Source of the DNA: Haliea sp963974125 | Lineage (GTDB): Bacteria > Pseudomonadota > Gammaproteobacteria > Pseudomonadales > Halieaceae | Reading direction: 5' to 3' | NCBI GenBank assembly: GCA_963974125.1 | Contig: CAXBCH010000012.1 | Coordinates: forward strand, 1-64,000 | DNA: 64,000 bases | Part shown: positions 48,334-56,705 of the stretch, in pieces | Layout of the letters: each line of letters begins with the position of its first letter | Position numbering within the stretch: the stretch's first letter is position 1 | The notes under the pieces: model-generated | Seen by the model: only the letters and a program-made list of their open reading frames with translations | The model's database searches: none | Told to the model about the DNA's origin: nothing | Position numbers and translations under genes: made by a program

Positions 48334-51298
48334 TCTGCCGGAAATCATGCTGGCGATTGTCGCCTACCTGCTGGTGCTGTTCCTGGTCGCACATCTGGCC
48401 GAGCGCGGCATTCTCCCCCGCGCCGTCACCCATCACCCCGCCACCTATGTACTGTCACTGGCGGTCATTGCCGGGGCCATGGCCAGCAACGCCATCTTCG
48501 AACTCGCCTACCGCTACGGCTATGGCTACCTGCTGTACTACGCCGGCGTGGTGCTCATGTTCCTGCTGGCAACCCTGCTGTTGCTGCCCCTGCTGCGCCT
48601 GTGCCGGGTCTACCAGCTGGCGTCGCTGGCGGATGTGCTGACCTTTCGCTTTCGCAGCCACCGGGTGGGGGCGGCGGTCACGCTGGCCATGTGCCTGACC
48701 CTGATGCCGCTGCTGGCCCTGCAGATCCAGGCCGTGGCAGACAGCATCCACATCCTGGCCGGCGCCCCGGACCGACTGATGCCGGCTGCGCAGCGCCAGG
48801 ACACGCTGGCACTGATGTTCTGCGTGATCATCATCGTCTTCGCCATCCTCTTCGGCACCCGCAACCTGACCTCCGAGCGCCGCAATATCGGCCTGGTGAC
48901 GGCGGTAGCATTCGAGTCCATGGTCAAGCTGACGGCCATGCTGGCGATGATGTGGATCGCGGTGGGCGAGGTCTTCGGCGGCTTCGCCGGCCTCGGCGCG
49001 TGGCTGGCAGCGAGCCCCGATGCGCGGGCCGTGATCGAGCAGCCGGTCGCGGGGGATGCTGCCCGGGTGCTGCTGCTGGTGTTTTTTGCCGGCGCCGTGT
49101 GCATGCCCCACATCTTCCACATGGCCTTCGCCGAGAACAAGGAGTCCCAGGACCTGCGCGCCGCCAGCTGGGGCCTGCCCCTGTACCTGTTGCTGCTGGC
49201 CCTGCCGGTACTGCCGCTGGCCTGGGCAGGCATGCGCCTGGAACACGATCTGCCGGCGGGCTACACCGGGCTCGCCATCGGCATTGGCCTGCAGTCCCCC
49301 GGCTTTGCCGCGCTCGCCTTTGTCGCCGGCCTGTCTGCAGCCAGTACTGCCATTATTGTCGCCACCCTCGCCCTCGCCAACATGTGCCTGACCCACCTCA
49401 TTCTGCCCCGGCAGCTGCTGCAGATTCGCACCGACCAGAGCCTCTACGACCAGCTCAAGTGGCTGCGGCGCGGCCTGATTACCCTGCTCATCGTTGCCGG
49501 CTACGGTTTTTTCATGGCGGTAAACGGCAAACAGAGCCTGGCCCAGCTCGGCCTGGTCGCCTTTGCCGGCACCCTGCAATTCCTGCCGGGCATTGTCGCC
49601 ACGCCCTACTGGGCCGGGGCCAATCGCAAAGGCCTTGTCAGCGGCCTGGTCGGTGGCCTGCTGACCTGGTTCCTGCTGCTGCTCCTGCCGGCCCTGGGCA
49701 TCCCCCAGCCAGACTGGCTGGAGCTGGCAGCGGGCCACTGGTTTAGCGGCAGTGACAATGCCTGGGCCGTGGCCAGCCTGACCGCACTGATGGTCAACCT
49801 GGCCCTGTTTGCAACCGTGTCGTTGCTGTCCAGGACCACCGAAGAGGAGCGAGTGGCGGCGGAAATCTGCTCCATGGATGTGCTCAATCGTCCCTCCCGC
49901 CGCACCCTCACCGTGCACAGTGCCGGTGAGTTCAGCGAGCGCCTGGCGGGGTCCCTGGGCGAGGCCACTGCCCACTCGGAGGTCGCCAGGGCGCTGGAAG
50001 AACTGCAGTTTGACGAGAGCGAGATTCGCCCCTATGCCTTGCGCCGCCTGCGCAGCCGCATAGAGGCCAACCTCTCCGGGCTGCTGGGGCCGGCGGTTGC
50101 CTACAGTATCGTCAACCGCTGTATCCCCTTCGCCGCCAAACCGGGCGGCAGCACCGAAGATATCTTCCTGATTGAACGCCGGCTGGATGAGGCCGGCGGC
50201 CAGTTTACCGGCCTGGCGGCGGAGCTGGACAACCTGCGCCGGCACTACCGGCAAACCCTGGACAACCTCCCTATCGGCGTCTGCTCGCTGGCGCCCGACG
50301 GCGAGCTGCTACTGTGGAACCGCAGCATGCAGCGGATCACCGATATCCCCTCCTCCGCCGTGCTGGGCTCGGTGCTCGACTCCCTGCCCACACCCTGGCG
50401 CCAGATCATTGCCAATTTCCTGCGCGAGGACGCCGATACCATCCTCAAGCGTGAAGTCGCCCTGGGAGACGGCATCTCGCGCTGGATCAGCCTGCACAAG
50501 GCCAGCGCCGGCGGTGACCCGGATGGCGACCAGATCGTGCTGGTGGAAGATATCTCCGACTATGAGCGGCTGGAGCAGGAGCTTCTGCACAGCGAACGCC
50601 TGGCCTCCATCGGCCGTCTTGCGGCGGGCGTGGCGCACGAGATTGGCAACCCCATCACCGGCATCGCCTGCCTGGCGCAAAACCTCGAGTATGTCGAGGA
50701 TCCAGTCGAGGTGCAGGAAACCGCGCGCGATATCCTGAAGCAGACCGGGCGCATCAGCCGGATCGTGGACTCGCTGGTGAATTTCTCCCATGTTGGCTCC
50801 GACGCCGGGGATATCCACCTGGAGCCCTGCAACCTCGCGGACTGTGTCGATGAGGCCATCCACCTGCTGCAGCTGGACCACCAGGCCAGGCCACTGCAGT
50901 TCCACAACCACTGCCACCGGGAGCTGCTGGTACTGGCCGACGCCCAGCGCCTGCTGCAGGTCTTCGTCAACCTGCTCGGCAATGCCCGCGATGCCAGCGA
51001 ACCCGGGGCCACGGTACAGGTACGCGCCAACAGTAGCGAGGGCAGGGCCAGCATCGAGGTGGAGGACGAGGGCAGCGGCATACCCGCGAACCTGCAGAGC
51101 CAGGTCTTTGAGCCTTTTTTCACTACCAAGGAACCGGGCGAGGGCACCGGGCTGGGGCTCGCGCTGGTCTACAGCATCATGGAAGACATGGGCGGCAGCG
51201 TTCTGATCCAGAGCCCGGTGGGGCCGCCGGAACGTCCGGGCACCCGGGTCATACTGCAACTGCCGCTGTGCAGCTACGGTAGCGAATTCCGGGTGTAA
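48323..51298 (+). CDS. cbrA: Sensor histidine kinase CbrA with SLC5 transporter domain
   Basis: Protein of 991 aa with the CbrA architecture. Residues 1-~510 are a sodium/solute symporter (SLC5) with 13 or so helices. Next is a STAC-type linker (around RALEELQFDESEIRPYALRR), then a PAS domain (LDNLPIGVCSLAPDGELLLWN). The kinase core has the phosphorylated His in GVAHEIGNPITG, the N box VNLLGNARDA and G boxes DEGSGIP and GEGTGLGLAL. In Pseudomonas CbrA links histidine transport and carbon/nitrogen status to CbrB. The order gluQ-cbrX-cbrA-cbrB-pcnB is that of Pseudomonas. Confidence 0.95.
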   Translation: MSFSLPEIMLAIVAYLLVLFLVAHLAERGILPRAVTHHPATYVLSLAVIAGAMASNAIFELAYRYGYGYLLYYAGVVLMFLLATLLLLPLLRLCRVYQLASLADVLTFRFRSHRVGAAVTLAMCLTLMPLLALQIQAVADSIHILAGAPDRLMPAAQRQDTLALMFCVIIIVFAILFGTRNLTSERRNIGLVTAVAFESMVKLTAMLAMMWIAVGEVFGGFAGLGAWLAASPDARAVIEQPVAGDAARVLLLVFFAGAVCMPHIFHMAFAENKESQDLRAASWGLPLYLLLLALPVLPLAWAGMRLEHDLPAGYTGLAIGIGLQSPGFAALAFVAGLSAASTAIIVATLALANMCLTHLILPRQLLQIRTDQSLYDQLKWLRRGLITLLIVAGYGFFMAVNGKQSLAQLGLVAFAGTLQFLPGIVATPYWAGANRKGLVSGLVGGLLTWFLLLLLPALGIPQPDWLELAAGHWFSGSDNAWAVASLTALMVNLALFATVSLLSRTTEEERVAAEICSMDVLNRPSRRTLTVHSAGEFSERLAGSLGEATAHSEVARALEELQFDESEIRPYALRRLRSRIEANLSGLLGPAVAYSIVNRCIPFAAKPGGSTEDIFLIERRLDEAGGQFTGLAAELDNLRRHYRQTLDNLPIGVCSLAPDGELLLWNRSMQRITDIPSSAVLGSVLDSLPTPWRQIIANFLREDADTILKREVALGDGISRWISLHKASAGGDPDGDQIVLVEDISDYERLEQELLHSERLASIGRLAAGVAHEIGNPITGIACLAQNLEYVEDPVEVQETARDILKQTGRISRIVDSLVNFSHVGSDAGDIHLEPCNLADCVDEAIHLLQLDHQARPLQFHNHCHRELLVLADAQRLLQVFVNLLGNARDASEPGATVQVRANSSEGRASIEVEDEGSGIPANLQSQVFEPFFTTKEPGEGTGLGLALVYSIMEDMGGSVLIQSPVGPPERPGTRVILQLPLCSYGSEFRV

Positions 51299-51388
51299 CC
51301 CGGGGTGACACACAAGCTACTGTTCTGACTGGAAAAAGAACACTCACAGGAGTATGTTGGGAACCCTGCTTCCGAGAGGTAACACTGC

Positions 51389-52816
51389 ATGCATCAGATT
51401 CTGGTGGTGGAAGACGAGTCGGTTATCAGGACCGCCCTGCGGCGCCTGCTCGAGCGCCATGATTACCAGGTTGCGGAGGCCGCGTCAGTACAGGAAGCCG
51501 AATCCAAGCACAGCCTGACCGATTTCGACCTCATTATTTCCGATCTGCGCCTCCCCGGGGCACCAGGCACCGACCTGATCAAGAAAGCGGGCGAGGTGCC
51601 GGTGCTGATCATGACCAGCTACGCCAGCCTGCGCTCGGCAGTAGACTCCATGCGCATGGGGGCCGTGGACTATATCGCCAAGCCGTTTGATCACGGTGAC
51701 ATGGTCGCGGCCGTGGAGCGGATTATCGCCGACCACCCCACCAGCAAGGGAGCGCCCGCAGCCGTCGCCAATGCGAGCAACCGCGTCACCGGCATTATCG
51801 GCAACTGTCCCGCCATGGTGACCCTGTCCGAGCACATCCGCAAAGTCTCTCCCACCGATTCCACGGTGCTGGTACTGGGCGAAACCGGTACCGGCAAGGA
51901 ACTTGTCGCCCGCAGTGTGCACGAGCACAGCAAACGCGCCGATAAAACACTGATCTGCGTGAACTGCGCGGCCATCCCCGACACCCTGATCGAATCGGAA
52001 CTGTTCGGCTATGAGAAAGGCGCGTTCACGGGCGCCAACGCCAGCCGCATGGGGCTGATCGAGGCCGCCGACGGTGGCACCCTGTTCCTGGACGAAATCG
52101 GCGAGCTGCCAATGGAAGCGCAGGCACGCCTGCTGCGCTTCATCCAGGAGGGGGAGATCCGCCGCATCGGCTCGGTTCACTCCCGCAAGGTCAATGTGCG
52201 GCTGATCTGTGCCACCCACCGCAATCTGCACGTACTGTCGGCGGAGGGCCTGTTCCGCCAGGACCTGTACTACCGGATCAATGTGCTGCGCCTGCATCTG
52301 CCGCCACTGCGCGAGCGTGGCAAGGACATCCTGCACCTGGCCGAGATGATGCTGCAGGTACAGTCCCAGCGCCTCGACAAGGGCCCCATGGAGCTGTCTC
52401 CTCGCGCCATCCAGGCAATTACCACCTATCAGTGGCCGGGCAATGTCAGGGAACTGGAGCATGCCATAGAGCGTGCGGTGGTATTGTCGGAAACCAGCGA
52501 AATCGACAACGACGCCCTGGGCATTGACCTCGAACTGGTCAATATCAACCGGATTCGCGGACATGGCAGCAACAGTGTACAGGTTCCTGCGCTGCACACC
52601 CCGCGCAGTATCACCTCGGATCCCACCGAAGACCTGTCACTGGAGGATTACTTCCAGCGTTTTGTGCTGGAACACCAGGACTCAATGAGCGAAACAGAGC
52701 TGGCACAGAAACTGGGCATCAGCCGCAAGTGCCTGTGGGAGCGCCGCCAGCGCTTTGAAATTCCGCGCAAGAAAAGCTCGAGCGGCAGTGGCCGGCGCCG
52801 GAAAGCGGCTTCCTGA
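51389..52816 (+). CDS. cbrB: Sigma-54-dependent response regulator CbrB
   Basis: NtrC-family activator of 475 aa. The receiver domain has the phospho-acceptor Asp52 (LIISDLRLPG) and Lys98. The AAA+ domain has Walker A GETGTGK (164-170), GAFTGA (211-216) that contacts sigma-54, and Walker B GGTLFLDEIGE. The C-terminal helix-turn-helix is ETELAQKLGISRKCLWERRQ. It is 90 nt after cbrA. The intergenic region after it contains a sigma-54 promoter and GTAAC sites, its probable target. Confidence 0.96.
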   Translation: MHQILVVEDESVIRTALRRLLERHDYQVAEAASVQEAESKHSLTDFDLIISDLRLPGAPGTDLIKKAGEVPVLIMTSYASLRSAVDSMRMGAVDYIAKPFDHGDMVAAVERIIADHPTSKGAPAAVANASNRVTGIIGNCPAMVTLSEHIRKVSPTDSTVLVLGETGTGKELVARSVHEHSKRADKTLICVNCAAIPDTLIESELFGYEKGAFTGANASRMGLIEAADGGTLFLDEIGELPMEAQARLLRFIQEGEIRRIGSVHSRKVNVRLICATHRNLHVLSAEGLFRQDLYYRINVLRLHLPPLRERGKDILHLAEMMLQVQSQRLDKGPMELSPRAIQAITTYQWPGNVRELEHAIERAVVLSETSEIDNDALGIDLELVNINRIRGHGSNSVQVPALHTPRSITSDPTEDLSLEDYFQRFVLEHQDSMSETELAQKLGISRKCLWERRQRFEIPRKKSSSGSGRRRKAAS

Positions 52817-52818
52817 GC

Positions 52819-52842
52819 GTTACCACCCTCGCGCGCTGTAAC
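52819..52842. promoter_or_regulatory. Candidate CbrB upstream activating site
   Basis: GTTAC (52819-52823) and GTAAC (52838-52842) form an inverted repeat with 14 bp between the half-sites. It is centred about 137 bp before the predicted sigma-54 start, the normal distance for an enhancer. Two further GTAAC copies lie at 52861-52865 and 52908-52912. Assignment to CbrB is inference from context. Confidence 0.6.
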
Positions 52843-52941
52843 ACCGGGGGGAGTAGAAGCGTAACAACTAACGGGAATTAGGCGAGCACCAAACTTCTTG
52901 CTTTCAGGTAACCCTTTGATTTAAAACACCTAATAAGTTTG

Positions 52942-52957
52942 TGGCACGGCACCTGCA
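52942..52957 (+). promoter_or_regulatory. Sigma-54 promoter of the CrcZ-like RNA
   Basis: TGGCACGGCACCTGCA differs from the consensus TGGCACG-N4-TTGCA at one position. The GG and GC doublets have the required 10-bp spacing, predicting transcription start near 52968. It lies 125 bp after the gene of a sigma-54 activator. Confidence 0.88.
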
Positions 52958-52967
52958 TTTATACGGG

Positions 52968-53152
52968 TGGCAGCAACAATAAAAATAACACCAAACGCCG
53001 CAATAACAATAACAGAGATACTATGGACCTGGACGGGGAAGAATTCTTCCCCCTCAATTTCAGGCCTGACGGCTTTAACAAAAACAATAGCATTGCCCGC
53101 ATAACAATAATGTTCAACTGTGACCTGGATGGGGAAGGCAGCTGTCTTCCCC
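52968..53152 (+). ncRNA. crcZ: CrcZ-like Hfq/Crc-sequestering small RNA
   Basis: The A-rich, non-coding segment after the sigma-54 promoter carries AANAANAA motifs, the Hfq/Crc target, at 52975-52982, 52981-52988, 53002-53009, 53005-53012, 53077-53084, 53080-53087 and 53103-53110, in four clusters. Two stem-loops follow a repeated ACCTGGAY: GGGGAAGAATTCTTCCCC (53035-53052) and GGGGAAG-N8-CTTCCCC (53131-53152). In Pseudomonas, CbrB and sigma-54 drive crcZ at this exact position between cbrB and pcnB, and the RNA relieves catabolite repression. The 3' end is uncertain: no U-run follows the second hairpin; a T5 run occurs only near 53216. Confidence 0.78.
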
Positions 53153-53246
53153 GTCACTTGCTTCCCGTTGCTCTCCCACCTCACCGGAATCGAGCCTTTG
53201 TGCTAAACTGCGCCCTGTTTTTCGTCTCGCACAAGGCAACTATCGC

Positions 53247-54557
53247 TTGAAGGTCATAGCCAGGGATCAGCACTGCATATCCCGCAGGAACATCAGTGAC
53301 GGCGCACTGAAAGTCATGGCGCGGCTGCGCAGCAGCGGCCACCAGGCCTATCTTGTCGGCGGCGCCGTGCGCGACCTCCTGCTGGGCGGCCACCCCAAGG
53401 ACTTCGATATCGCCACCGATGCCACGCCGGAGGAAGTGCACGCGATATTCCGCAATTCACGCATCATCGGCCGTCGCTTCCGCATCGTCCATGTGCGTTT
53501 CGGGCGCGAAGTCATCGAAGTCACCACGTTCCGCGGCCACCATGACAGCGAACCGGACTCCGGTCGCGGCAAGGCCCAGTCACACCAGTCCGATCAGGGC
53601 CTGTTGCTGCGCGACAATGTGTTCGGCACGCTGGAAGAGGATGCCGTCCGCCGCGACCTCACGGTGAACGCCCTCTATTACGACTCTGCGAGCTTCGCCG
53701 TCTATGACCACGTCCACGGCATGCAGGACCTGGAACAGCGCAGCGTTTGCATCATCGGCGACCCGGAGGTCCGCTTCCGCGAAGATCCCGTGCGCATGCT
53801 GCGGGTGGCGCGGTTTGCCGCCAAACTGGAATTCACTATCGAGCAGGAGACCGCGGCCGCGATACCGCGCTGCGCCCATCTGCTGCGGGAAATCCCCTCC
53901 GCGCGGCTGTTTGACGAATTCCTGAAGCTGTTCTTCTCCGGCTATGCCGAACGCACCCTGGAGGCACTGCTGGAGAACGATCTGCTGCGCTACCTGTTCC
54001 CGGACAGCGACTATGAAATCCGCCAGGACGACGTAGCCATGGCCCTGGTGCAGGCTGCGATGCGCAGCACCGACCTGCGCATCCAGGCCGACAAGTCGGT
54101 CACGCCCGCCTTTTTGCTGGCAGCCCTGCTGTGGCCCGTGACCGACCGCCTCGCGGAGCAGTTGCGCGATCGCGGCGATCCGCCCATGACGGCAATGCAC
54201 AACGCCGCGCAACAGGTTATCGCCAGCGCCCTGCAGACCCTGTCCATTCCCCGCCGCTTCAGCATGCCGATGCGCGAGATCTGGGAGTTCCAGTTGCGCC
54301 TGCAGCGGGGCAACACCCGCAAGGCCCGGGAACTGCTGCAGAACCGGCGCTTCCGTGCGGCCTACGATTTCCTGCTGCTGCGCGAGCAGGCCGGCGAAGA
54401 GACCGGGGATGTGGGCGCGTTCTGGACCGAACTCCAGACCCTGCCGGAGAACCAGAACCTGCCCATGCTTGACAGCGGCAGCGAAGAGGCAGGCGATGGC
54501 CCCGGTGGCCGCCCGCGCCGGCGCCGCCCGCGCAAGCGACGCCCCGCAACGTCCTGA
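53247..54557 (+). CDS. pcnB: Poly(A) polymerase I
   Basis: Class II nucleotidyltransferase of 436 aa that adds A-tails to RNA 3' ends and marks them for decay. The active site is YLVGGAVRDLLLGGHPKDFDIAT (mostly residues 37-56) with the DxD pair; VRRDLTVNALYYD and FREDPVRMLRVARFAAKL follow, and a basic tail (RPRRRRPRKRR) ends the protein as in E. coli. The start appears to be TTG 53247 with AAGG 10 nt upstream; a rare start is also known for E. coli pcnB. TGATG overlap with folK. Confidence 0.96.
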   Translation: MKVIARDQHCISRRNISDGALKVMARLRSSGHQAYLVGGAVRDLLLGGHPKDFDIATDATPEEVHAIFRNSRIIGRRFRIVHVRFGREVIEVTTFRGHHDSEPDSGRGKAQSHQSDQGLLLRDNVFGTLEEDAVRRDLTVNALYYDSASFAVYDHVHGMQDLEQRSVCIIGDPEVRFREDPVRMLRVARFAAKLEFTIEQETAAAIPRCAHLLREIPSARLFDEFLKLFFSGYAERTLEALLENDLLRYLFPDSDYEIRQDDVAMALVQAAMRSTDLRIQADKSVTPAFLLAALLWPVTDRLAEQLRDRGDPPMTAMHNAAQQVIASALQTLSIPRRFSMPMREIWEFQLRLQRGNTRKARELLQNRRFRAAYDFLLLREQAGEETGDVGAFWTELQTLPENQNLPMLDSGSEEAGDGPGGRPRRRRPRKRRPATS

Positions 54558-55066
54558 TGCCGATCGCCTACGTCGCGCTGGGCAGCAACCTCGACAACCC
54601 GGCACAGCAGTTGCAGGCTGCCTGCGACGCCATGGCGACAGAGGCAGATATCCGCATCATTGCCGGCTCCTCGGTGGTTCGCAGCGCCGCCGTAGGCCCC
54701 GGTCCACAGCCCGACTACCTCAATGCCGTCGTGGCCATCGATACCTCGCTGCCGGCAGAGGTCCTGCTGGACCGATTGCAGGCGATGGAGCAGGCCCAAG
54801 GCCGGGAGCGCAGCGTCCGCTGGGGTCCACGCACCCTGGACCTGGACCTGCTGCTGTACGGCGACCGGCAGATCTGCTCGTCCAGGCTACAGGTGCCGCA
54901 CCCGGCGATGGCGCAGCGCCACTTCGTCCTTTATCCTCTCGCCGAGCTGTGCCCTTCCGACCTGGTACTGCCTTCCGGGGAGACGCTGGCAGCGCTGCTG
55001 TCCCGGTGCCCGGCGGACGGACTCGCAGACAGCGGCATTACCCTTGATTATCACCTGCAGCACTGA
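54557..55066 (+). CDS. folK: HPPK, hydroxymethyldihydropterin pyrophosphokinase
   Basis: Folate-pathway kinase of 169 aa that transfers pyrophosphate from ATP to 6-hydroxymethyl-dihydropterin. Signature regions are YVALGSNLDNPAQQLQAA, PDYLNAVVAIDT, and RSVRWGPRTLDLDLLLYGD with the metal-binding Asp pair. It starts inside the pcnB stop codon (TGATG), so translation is coupled. It precedes the deoxynucleoside kinase gene by 14 nt. Confidence 0.97.
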   Translation: MPIAYVALGSNLDNPAQQLQAACDAMATEADIRIIAGSSVVRSAAVGPGPQPDYLNAVVAIDTSLPAEVLLDRLQAMEQAQGRERSVRWGPRTLDLDLLLYGDRQICSSRLQVPHPAMAQRHFVLYPLAELCPSDLVLPSGETLAALLSRCPADGLADSGITLDYHLQH

Positions 55067-55080
55067 CGGGAGTTCCGGCC

Positions 55081-55764
55081 TTGAACGCAGACAAGCCGCC
55101 AACCGGCGTTGACCTGAAAGGCCGCAGTCCGCCGCCCTATATTGCCGTGGAGGGCCCGATCGGGGTGGGCAAGACCACCCTCGCCCGCCGTCTGGCCGGC
55201 ACCTTTGGCCACCAGACCCTGCTGGAGGACGCGGACCACAATCCGTTTCTCGAGCGCTTCTACCGCAACCGCCGCCAGGCCGCCCTGGCCACACAGCTGT
55301 TCTTCCTGTTCCAGCGCGCGCAAAAGATCGAGGACCAGCGGCAAAAGGACATCTTCGCGCCCGTACAGGTAGCGGATTTCCTGATCGAAAAGGATCCGCT
55401 GTTTGCCCGCGTCAATCTGGACAGCGACGAGTTCCAGCTGTACCAGAAAGTCTACCAGCAGTTGCTGATCGAACCGCCGCGACCGGACCTCGTGGTGTAC
55501 CTGCAGGCGCCCACCGATGTACTCCTGGACCGCATCAAGGCCCGTGGCATTGCCCACGAAAAGGCCATTGAACGCGACTATCTGGAGCGCCTGAACGAAG
55601 TGTACAGTGAGTTTTTTCTGTATTACGATGATGCTCCGCTGCTGATCGTCAATGCCAGCGAGATCGATCTGGCCAATGACGAACAGGATTATCGGCATCT
55701 GGTCGACTATCTGCTGGACATTCGCAGCGGCCGCCACTACTTCAATCCCACGTTCTTTGGATAA
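55081..55764 (+). CDS. Deoxynucleoside kinase (dAK/dGK/dCK family)
   Basis: Salvage kinase of 227 aa. The P-loop is VEGPIGVGKTTLARRLAG, the catalytic ERxx region is replaced by the family's QKDIFAPVQVADF segment near residue 97, and the LID motif is RIKARGIAHEKAIERDYLERL. Members phosphorylate deoxyadenosine, deoxyguanosine or deoxycytidine. It starts at TTG 55081 with GGGAG upstream and overlaps panB by one base. It sits between folK and panB, which are adjacent in Pseudomonas. Confidence 0.88.
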   Translation: MNADKPPTGVDLKGRSPPPYIAVEGPIGVGKTTLARRLAGTFGHQTLLEDADHNPFLERFYRNRRQAALATQLFFLFQRAQKIEDQRQKDIFAPVQVADFLIEKDPLFARVNLDSDEFQLYQKVYQQLLIEPPRPDLVVYLQAPTDVLLDRIKARGIAHEKAIERDYLERLNEVYSEFFLYYDDAPLLIVNASEIDLANDEQDYRHLVDYLLDIRSGRHYFNPTFFG

Positions 55765-56564
55765 TGCGACGCATGGGCAAGATCACCATTAGCACCCTGG
55801 ACAAGTTGAAGGCGGCGGGAGAGAAATTCGTCTGCATCACGGCGTATGACGCCACTTTTGCCCGCCTGGTCTCGGAAGCGGGCGCGGAGACCATTCTCGT
55901 CGGCGACTCCCTGGGGATGGTTTTGCAGGGCCACGACAGTACTATCCCGGTGACCGTCGACCACATGGTCTACCACACCGAGTGCGTGTGTCGCGGTGCC
56001 CCCGATTCACTGGTGATTGCCGACCTTCCCTTCATGGGCCACGCCACCCCCGAGGTGACCATGGTCAATGCCGCGCGGCTGATGCGCGCGGGCGCGCAGA
56101 TGGTCAAGATCGAGGGCGGCACCTGGCTGTCCGATACCATTTCCATGCTGGTGGAGCGCGGCATACCGGTCTGTGCCCACCTGGGCCTGACCCCGCAGTC
56201 GGTGAACGCGATCGGGGGCTTCAGGGTCCAGGGCCGCACCCCGAAGGAAGCCAAATCGATCCTGGCGGACGCAGTGGAGATCCAGGACGCGGGCGCCAGC
56301 CTGCTGGTACTGGAGTGTGTTCCCGCCCATTTGGCGACCGACATCAGCGACAAGCTCGACATCCCGGTGATCGGTATCGGCGCCGGCCCCGGCACCGACG
56401 CCCAGGTGCTGGTCATGCACGACCTGCTGGGCCTTTCCAGCCACAGCGCCCGCTTCGTGCAGAACTTCATGCAGGGCAGCGACAGCATCCAGGCCGCCCT
56501 GCAGGCCTTTGTCACGGCAGTCAAATCCGGCACCTATCCGCGCGCAGAACACACCTATAGCTAG
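55764..56564 (+). CDS. panB: Ketopantoate hydroxymethyltransferase
   Basis: TIM-barrel enzyme of 266 aa, first step of pantothenate synthesis, converting 2-oxoisovalerate to ketopantoate with methylene-THF. Metal-binding Asp is in LVGDSLGMVLQGHDST; LPFMGHATPE, KIEGG and AHLGLTPQSVNAIGGFRVQG match the family. ATG 55764 overlaps the kinase stop; ATG 55773 is an alternative start. No strong ribosome site is visible, in line with coupled translation. Confidence 0.97.
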   Translation: MRRMGKITISTLDKLKAAGEKFVCITAYDATFARLVSEAGAETILVGDSLGMVLQGHDSTIPVTVDHMVYHTECVCRGAPDSLVIADLPFMGHATPEVTMVNAARLMRAGAQMVKIEGGTWLSDTISMLVERGIPVCAHLGLTPQSVNAIGGFRVQGRTPKEAKSILADAVEIQDAGASLLVLECVPAHLATDISDKLDIPVIGIGAGPGTDAQVLVMHDLLGLSSHSARFVQNFMQGSDSIQAALQAFVTAVKSGTYPRAEHTYS

Positions 56565-56705
56565 TGCCCCTAAAGCCATTGCCCGGGGCATTCCCTTGGG
56601 GCATACTGCCGGTCCGCTCGCGAACCGGCAACGGTTCCCGGCACTCGACGACCAGCTTGTTCCGGTCTTGCGTCGCCCTTACCGTGTTACGGGGGTCATG
56701 TAGAT

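Noticed and set aside
52939..53250. 103-codon frame rich in Asn between cbrB and pcnB
   Set aside because: The Asn runs are just translated AAC/AAT from the Hfq/Crc-type motifs, there is no ribosome site, and the frame overlaps the sigma-54 promoter. A non-coding RNA explains the segment better.
56565..56705. Terminator or attenuator between panB and panC
   Set aside because: TGCCCC and GGGGCA segments could form alternative hairpins, but there is no U-run and no leader peptide, so I list it only as a remark under panC.
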